From positions 124,001-188,000 of the forward strand of contig NZ_JACHXS010000006.1 in the NCBI RefSeq assembly GCF_014192225.1: DNA of 64,000 bases. Reading direction: 5' to 3'. The translations under genes and the position numbers were made by a program. Origin of the DNA: Pseudoduganella umbonata. GTDB taxonomy: Bacteria; Pseudomonadota; Gammaproteobacteria; Burkholderiales; Burkholderiaceae_D. Shown here piece after piece: positions 60,974 to 64,000 of this stretch. A model generated the notes under the pieces. The model did no database searches. It was not told where the DNA came from and saw only the letters and a program-made list of their open reading frames with translations. How positions within the stretch are numbered: the first letter of the stretch is position 1; each line of letters starts with the position of its first letter.

Positions 60974-62269
60974 CTAGACTGCGGTCGAGGCAGGTTGTAC
61001 TGCCGACGGCCTGTGCCTGAACAGGAAAATTGTGGCGATGATGGCCACGCCGCTGGTCGCAGCGATACACCAGGCAGGGGCGAGCGGGCTTTCGGTAATG
61101 GCGATCAGCCATGTGACGGCGGGTTGTGTCGACCCGCCGAAGACGGAGACGCCGATCGAATACACCATCGCCAAGCCTGCGGCCCGGCGATGAGGAGGAA
61201 AAAGCTCACAGATTGCGGTGAGCACGCCGCCTGCTGTCAATGCTGTCAGGAATGCGAGTGTGGCGGAGATTGCCTGCAGGGTGCGTCCATCCGGATGTGC
61301 GGCGAGCCAGTCGAATGCGGGAATGGCGATCGCCGCGACTGCGACGCGGGGCCACAGGATCATCGAACGGTAGCCGAGCCGATCGGCGAAATAGCCACCG
61401 ACGATTGCGCCAGTCAGCGTGGCGAAGCCAGTCAGCATGGCAGCTTGGAAGCCGTCCGCCGCGGGAAGCTTCAGAATCACGGTGCCATAGGTCGTCATGT
61501 AATTGCCGACATAAGTGGAGACTGTGCCTCCTGCGATGACGAGGATGCCGAGGATGACCGGGTGCGCGCGCCAAGACGGTGCCGGCGCGCCTGGCGGTGC
61601 GCGATGCTCGCCCGTCAGGGTTTCCGGCATGCACCTGCGCAGGAACAGCGCGATGGGGATCAGCGCCACACTGGCCAGGAAAGGAACGCGCCATCCCCAG
61701 TCTAGCATCTGGTCGGCGGTGAGTGTCAGCGACAATGCAAGCCCGAGGCTGCCGGCCAGGATCATAGCGATGCCCTGGCTGGCGATCTGCAGGGACACAT
61801 ACACCGCGCGCTGGTCGGGTGGAGCGACCTCGAGAAGAAAGGCGGTCGATGGTCCTGTCTCACCGCCCAGAGCGAAGCCCTGGATGAGCCTGAACAGAGT
61901 GATGAGTACTGGCGCGGCCACGCCGATTACCGCATAACCGGGCACCAGCACGAGCCCGGCCGTGCCGACCGTCATCAGTACGGCGCTGAGTAGCAGTGCG
62001 GGACGGCGGCCCGCACTGTCTGCATATCTGCCAAGGATGACCCCGCCCACCGGGCGGGCGATGAAGCCAACACCGAAGACACCGACCGAGAGCAACAGGC
62101 TCAAGGCTGGCTCGGCGGTGGGGAAAAAGACCTTGCCGATGGTGTGCGCGAAAAATGCGTACGCGACGAAATCGAAAAACTCGATGCCGTTGCAAAGGAC
62201 TGCGGCGACCAGGACGGCGTGGCCGGGCCGCGCGGCTTCAGGCGAGTTTGGCGGTTTTGGTTGCTTCAT
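60974..62269 (-). CDS. MFS transporter, metabolite:H+ symporter (MHS) type
   Basis: 431 residues from ATG 62269, with 12 predicted helices. LGRYADSAGRRPALLLSAVL is the MHS/MFS loop motif. GIEFFDFVAYAFFAHTIGKV and RLIQGFALGGETGPSTAFLL are typical of MHS carriers of organic acids. Its start lies 32 bp inside the end of the STAND regulator gene, so the two are translationally linked. The substrate is unknown. No ribosome-binding site is obvious, which supports coupling. Confidence 0.88.
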   Translation of the reverse strand: MKQPKPPNSPEAARPGHAVLVAAVLCNGIEFFDFVAYAFFAHTIGKVFFPTAEPALSLLLSVGVFGVGFIARPVGGVILGRYADSAGRRPALLLSAVLMTVGTAGLVLVPGYAVIGVAAPVLITLFRLIQGFALGGETGPSTAFLLEVAPPDQRAVYVSLQIASQGIAMILAGSLGLALSLTLTADQMLDWGWRVPFLASVALIPIALFLRRCMPETLTGEHRAPPGAPAPSWRAHPVILGILVIAGGTVSTYVGNYMTTYGTVILKLPAADGFQAAMLTGFATLTGAIVGGYFADRLGYRSMILWPRVAVAAIAIPAFDWLAAHPDGRTLQAISATLAFLTALTAGGVLTAICELFPPHRRAAGLAMVYSIGVSVFGGSTQPAVTWLIAITESPLAPAWCIAATSGVAIIATIFLFRHRPSAVQPASTAV

Positions 62270-64000
62270 CGAGCAGCTTGCGCGCGCGCGCGATATCGGG
62301 CATGTCCGTTTCCGGCGCCGAGACGAACGGGAACAGCAGGGGCGCGATCTCGTCGTTCCGCAGTTGCGCCATGTACAGGTCGGCAAGTGCCAGCGTTGCT
62401 CGCAACTGCTCGGTCCACGCTCCCTGGTCCGCAGCCACCTCGATCGCTGCGGAAAAACTGTTTTCCGCGTCTGAGATGGCGCCGATCTTCCATTGCGACC
62501 TGCCACGGGTCACGAGTAATGGCGGTAGGCGCAGCATATCGCCACCGTGGCGGATCATGGCCTCCGCCTCGGTGCACATCGACAGGCTGGCCGCGTGCAG
62601 CGACAGGTCGGACAGGGCTTGCGCCATCCACGTCAGGGCGACGCTGGTAATCATCCTGTAGCCATGACCATGCAGCGATTCCACGGCCTTACGAATGCGT
62701 TCGAGCCCGGCGGCCGACTGCCCCTGCAGTATCAGAACCTGGCCTTGCAGGACCTCTGCGACATTGCGATACGGTTCGAGCGAATGCAGCTTGCCGATCC
62801 GTTCGAGCTCCCGGGCGACGCCGTCGATGCGCTCCATGTCTTGCGCAAAACTGTAGACGGACCCCGCCCAGATCAGGGCGATACAGTACGTGACCGCATG
62901 GCCGCGCGCTCTTGCCTTCTGGATGGTCTCCTCGGCAAGCGCGTACGCTTGCGTTTGCTTACCGGTCAGCCAGAAGGTCCTGCTCATGCCACACAATGCG
63001 CGAATGTGATATTCGAAGCTGGCATACGAATCGGGCACTTGTGGCGCGCCACAAGTGCCGGTAAAGCAGCTCTCCCAGTGCCGCTGTGCCTCGCCGACGC
63101 GGCCGACCAAGTGCAGGCACACACCCATTAACGAGTCTACGGCGAAGCGCGATTGGGAATCGTCCAGCGCTGTCAGCAGCAGTCGGGCCTTGCTGGCTAT
63201 CGCCAGTGCCGCCGTGTACGAGCCCTGGCGATGCAGCAGCACCAGGTAGCCATTCAGAACGTGCAGCATCTCCGGCAGGTCGCCCAGCTGTTCGGCAAGG
63301 GCAATGCTCCGGTCGTAGGCTGCAGCGGCACTTCCGCCACGCTCATGTCCCAGGAACATCAATGACTGCCCGAGAGCCCCTTGCAAGCGCATCTCCAGAT
63401 GCGATCCGAGGAAGTGTCCTGGCAGTACGGCCAGGGCAGCTTCTGCCCAGCGGGAGCATTCGATCAGCTGCGAGGCCCGCAATAGGAGCGGGCAGGCGAT
63501 AGCGGCCAATTCGACAGCCATCTCGTGGTTGTTCCTATCGGCTATATGCCAGTCCAGCGCTGCGCGCAGGTTCGGTAGTTCCTGTCCTAGTGTAGTGAAC
63601 ACTTCGTCCCGATGTGTGACGAGCATGAGCCAGTCATGATAGAACAGTGCCTGGCGCCGCAGGATGTCGTTGTACTCGTTCCGGTACTGAAGCATCTCGC
63701 GGCAGTACGATCGTGTGGTGTCCAGCAGGCGATAGCGCAGTGAGGTTCCCCCCGCGTCGACCGCCACCAGCGATTTCGCTACCAGGCCCGCAATCCGGTC
63801 CATCGCGACGAACTGGTCGGTGTCGTGGCAGCAGATTGCTAGCCCGGCATCCAGCGAGAACGTGCCGGCGAATACCGACAGGCGGCGCAGCAGCTTCTGC
63901 TCCTCTTCTTGCAGGAGATTAAAGCTCCAGTCTAGGGTCGCGCGCAAGGTCTGGTGGCGCGCCGTCGCCGTCCTTCTTCCCGGCCACGACAGGGCTGCCC
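62238..64000 (-). CDS. STAND-type ATPase transcriptional regulator, C-terminal part (runs off the window)
   Basis: 587 codons are visible and the frame is open to the right edge. At the edge it reads RRTATARHQTLRATLDWSFN and VFAGTFSLDAGLAIC. This matches the arm segment of the regulator at 728 (RHQTLRAALDWS, FRGTFTLEGAAALAGC). The rest is helical TPR-like. The N-terminal winged helix and P-loop would lie outside the window. The stop codon overlaps the MFS start by 32 bp, so the regulator probably controls or is co-made with the transporter. Confidence 0.8.
   Translation of the reverse strand, partial: AALSWPGRRTATARHQTLRATLDWSFNLLQEEEQKLLRRLSVFAGTFSLDAGLAICCHDTDQFVAMDRIAGLVAKSLVAVDAGGTSLRYRLLDTTRSYCREMLQYRNEYNDILRRQALFYHDWLMLVTHRDEVFTTLGQELPNLRAALDWHIADRNNHEMAVELAAIACPLLLRASQLIECSRWAEAALAVLPGHFLGSHLEMRLQGALGQSLMFLGHERGGSAAAAYDRSIALAEQLGDLPEMLHVLNGYLVLLHRQGSYTAALAIASKARLLLTALDDSQSRFAVDSLMGVCLHLVGRVGEAQRHWESCFTGTCGAPQVPDSYASFEYHIRALCGMSRTFWLTGKQTQAYALAEETIQKARARGHAVTYCIALIWAGSVYSFAQDMERIDGVARELERIGKLHSLEPYRNVAEVLQGQVLILQGQSAAGLERIRKAVESLHGHGYRMITSVALTWMAQALSDLSLHAASLSMCTEAEAMIRHGGDMLRLPPLLVTRGRSQWKIGAISDAENSFSAAIEVAADQGAWTEQLRATLALADLYMAQLRNDEIAPLLFPFVSAPETDMPDIARARKLLDEATKTAKLA

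Overview
The window is high-GC chromosomal DNA from a betaproteobacterium. The best guess is Oxalobacteraceae (Massilia/Duganella/Pseudoduganella-like). The reason is the gene order yceD-rpmF-plsX-fabH-fabD-fabG-acpP-fabF, ygfX-like-rpoE-rseA-mucD, lepA-lepB-DUF4845-rnc-era-recO-pdxJ-acpS-uvrC and pgsA-tRNA-Gly, together with the protein sequences. The genus is inferred, not proven.

Layout. 1-6.5 kb: start of an aldehyde-dehydrogenase-like gene, a divergent large winged-helix/STAND ATPase regulator, a secreted GH39 glycosidase and a membrane-anchored AraC sensor. 6.7-13.7 kb: a chemoreceptor, an AraC/MFS divergent pair, an RraA/HMG-aldolase-type protein, RlmJ and an EAL-HDOD protein. 13.8-36.8 kb: housekeeping core. 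An RsmI-like methylase and Maf face a long rightward run covering rRNA/L32 accumulation, fatty-acid synthesis, envelope stress (RpoE, short RseA, MucD), LepA, signal peptidase, RNase III, Era, RecO, PdxJ, AcpS, UvrC and PgsA. The spacers hold terminator hairpins, degenerate tandem repeats and three palindromic 37-bp elements inside the 5' part of recO. 36.9-37.4 kb: three identical tRNA-Gly(GCC) genes and tRNA-Cys(GCA) behind a near-consensus sigma70 promoter.

37.5-42.4 kb: an integrated element sits at the tRNA-Cys 3' end. It has a tyrosine integrase, an excisionase-like protein, IncP TraL- and TraK-like genes, and a candidate IncP-like oriT lying in decayed coding sequence. No relaxase is visible. 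It looks like a minimal or decayed mobilizable element.

42.4-64 kb: accessory metabolic region. AraC-family regulators repeatedly face an oxidoreductase (SDR/GlxA-type, CMD/AraC, SDR/AraC). Between them lie pseudogene remnants (SGNH hydrolase, a metallo-hydrolase C-terminus, a membrane protein). Next come an MDR dehydrogenase, two secreted yellow/royal-jelly-type proteins, a cytosolic OpuAC-like protein, a secreted metallo-beta-lactamase-fold enzyme and a SLAC1-type channel. A Tat-exported molybdenum hydroxylase follows, with its 2Fe-2S subunit and a dihaem cytochrome c, preceded by a short translationally coupled leader ORF. The window ends with a degenerate LuxR regulator, an MHS-type transporter and a second STAND regulator that runs off the right edge and is related to the one at the left end.

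No CRISPR array, rRNA operon or intact insertion sequence was seen.
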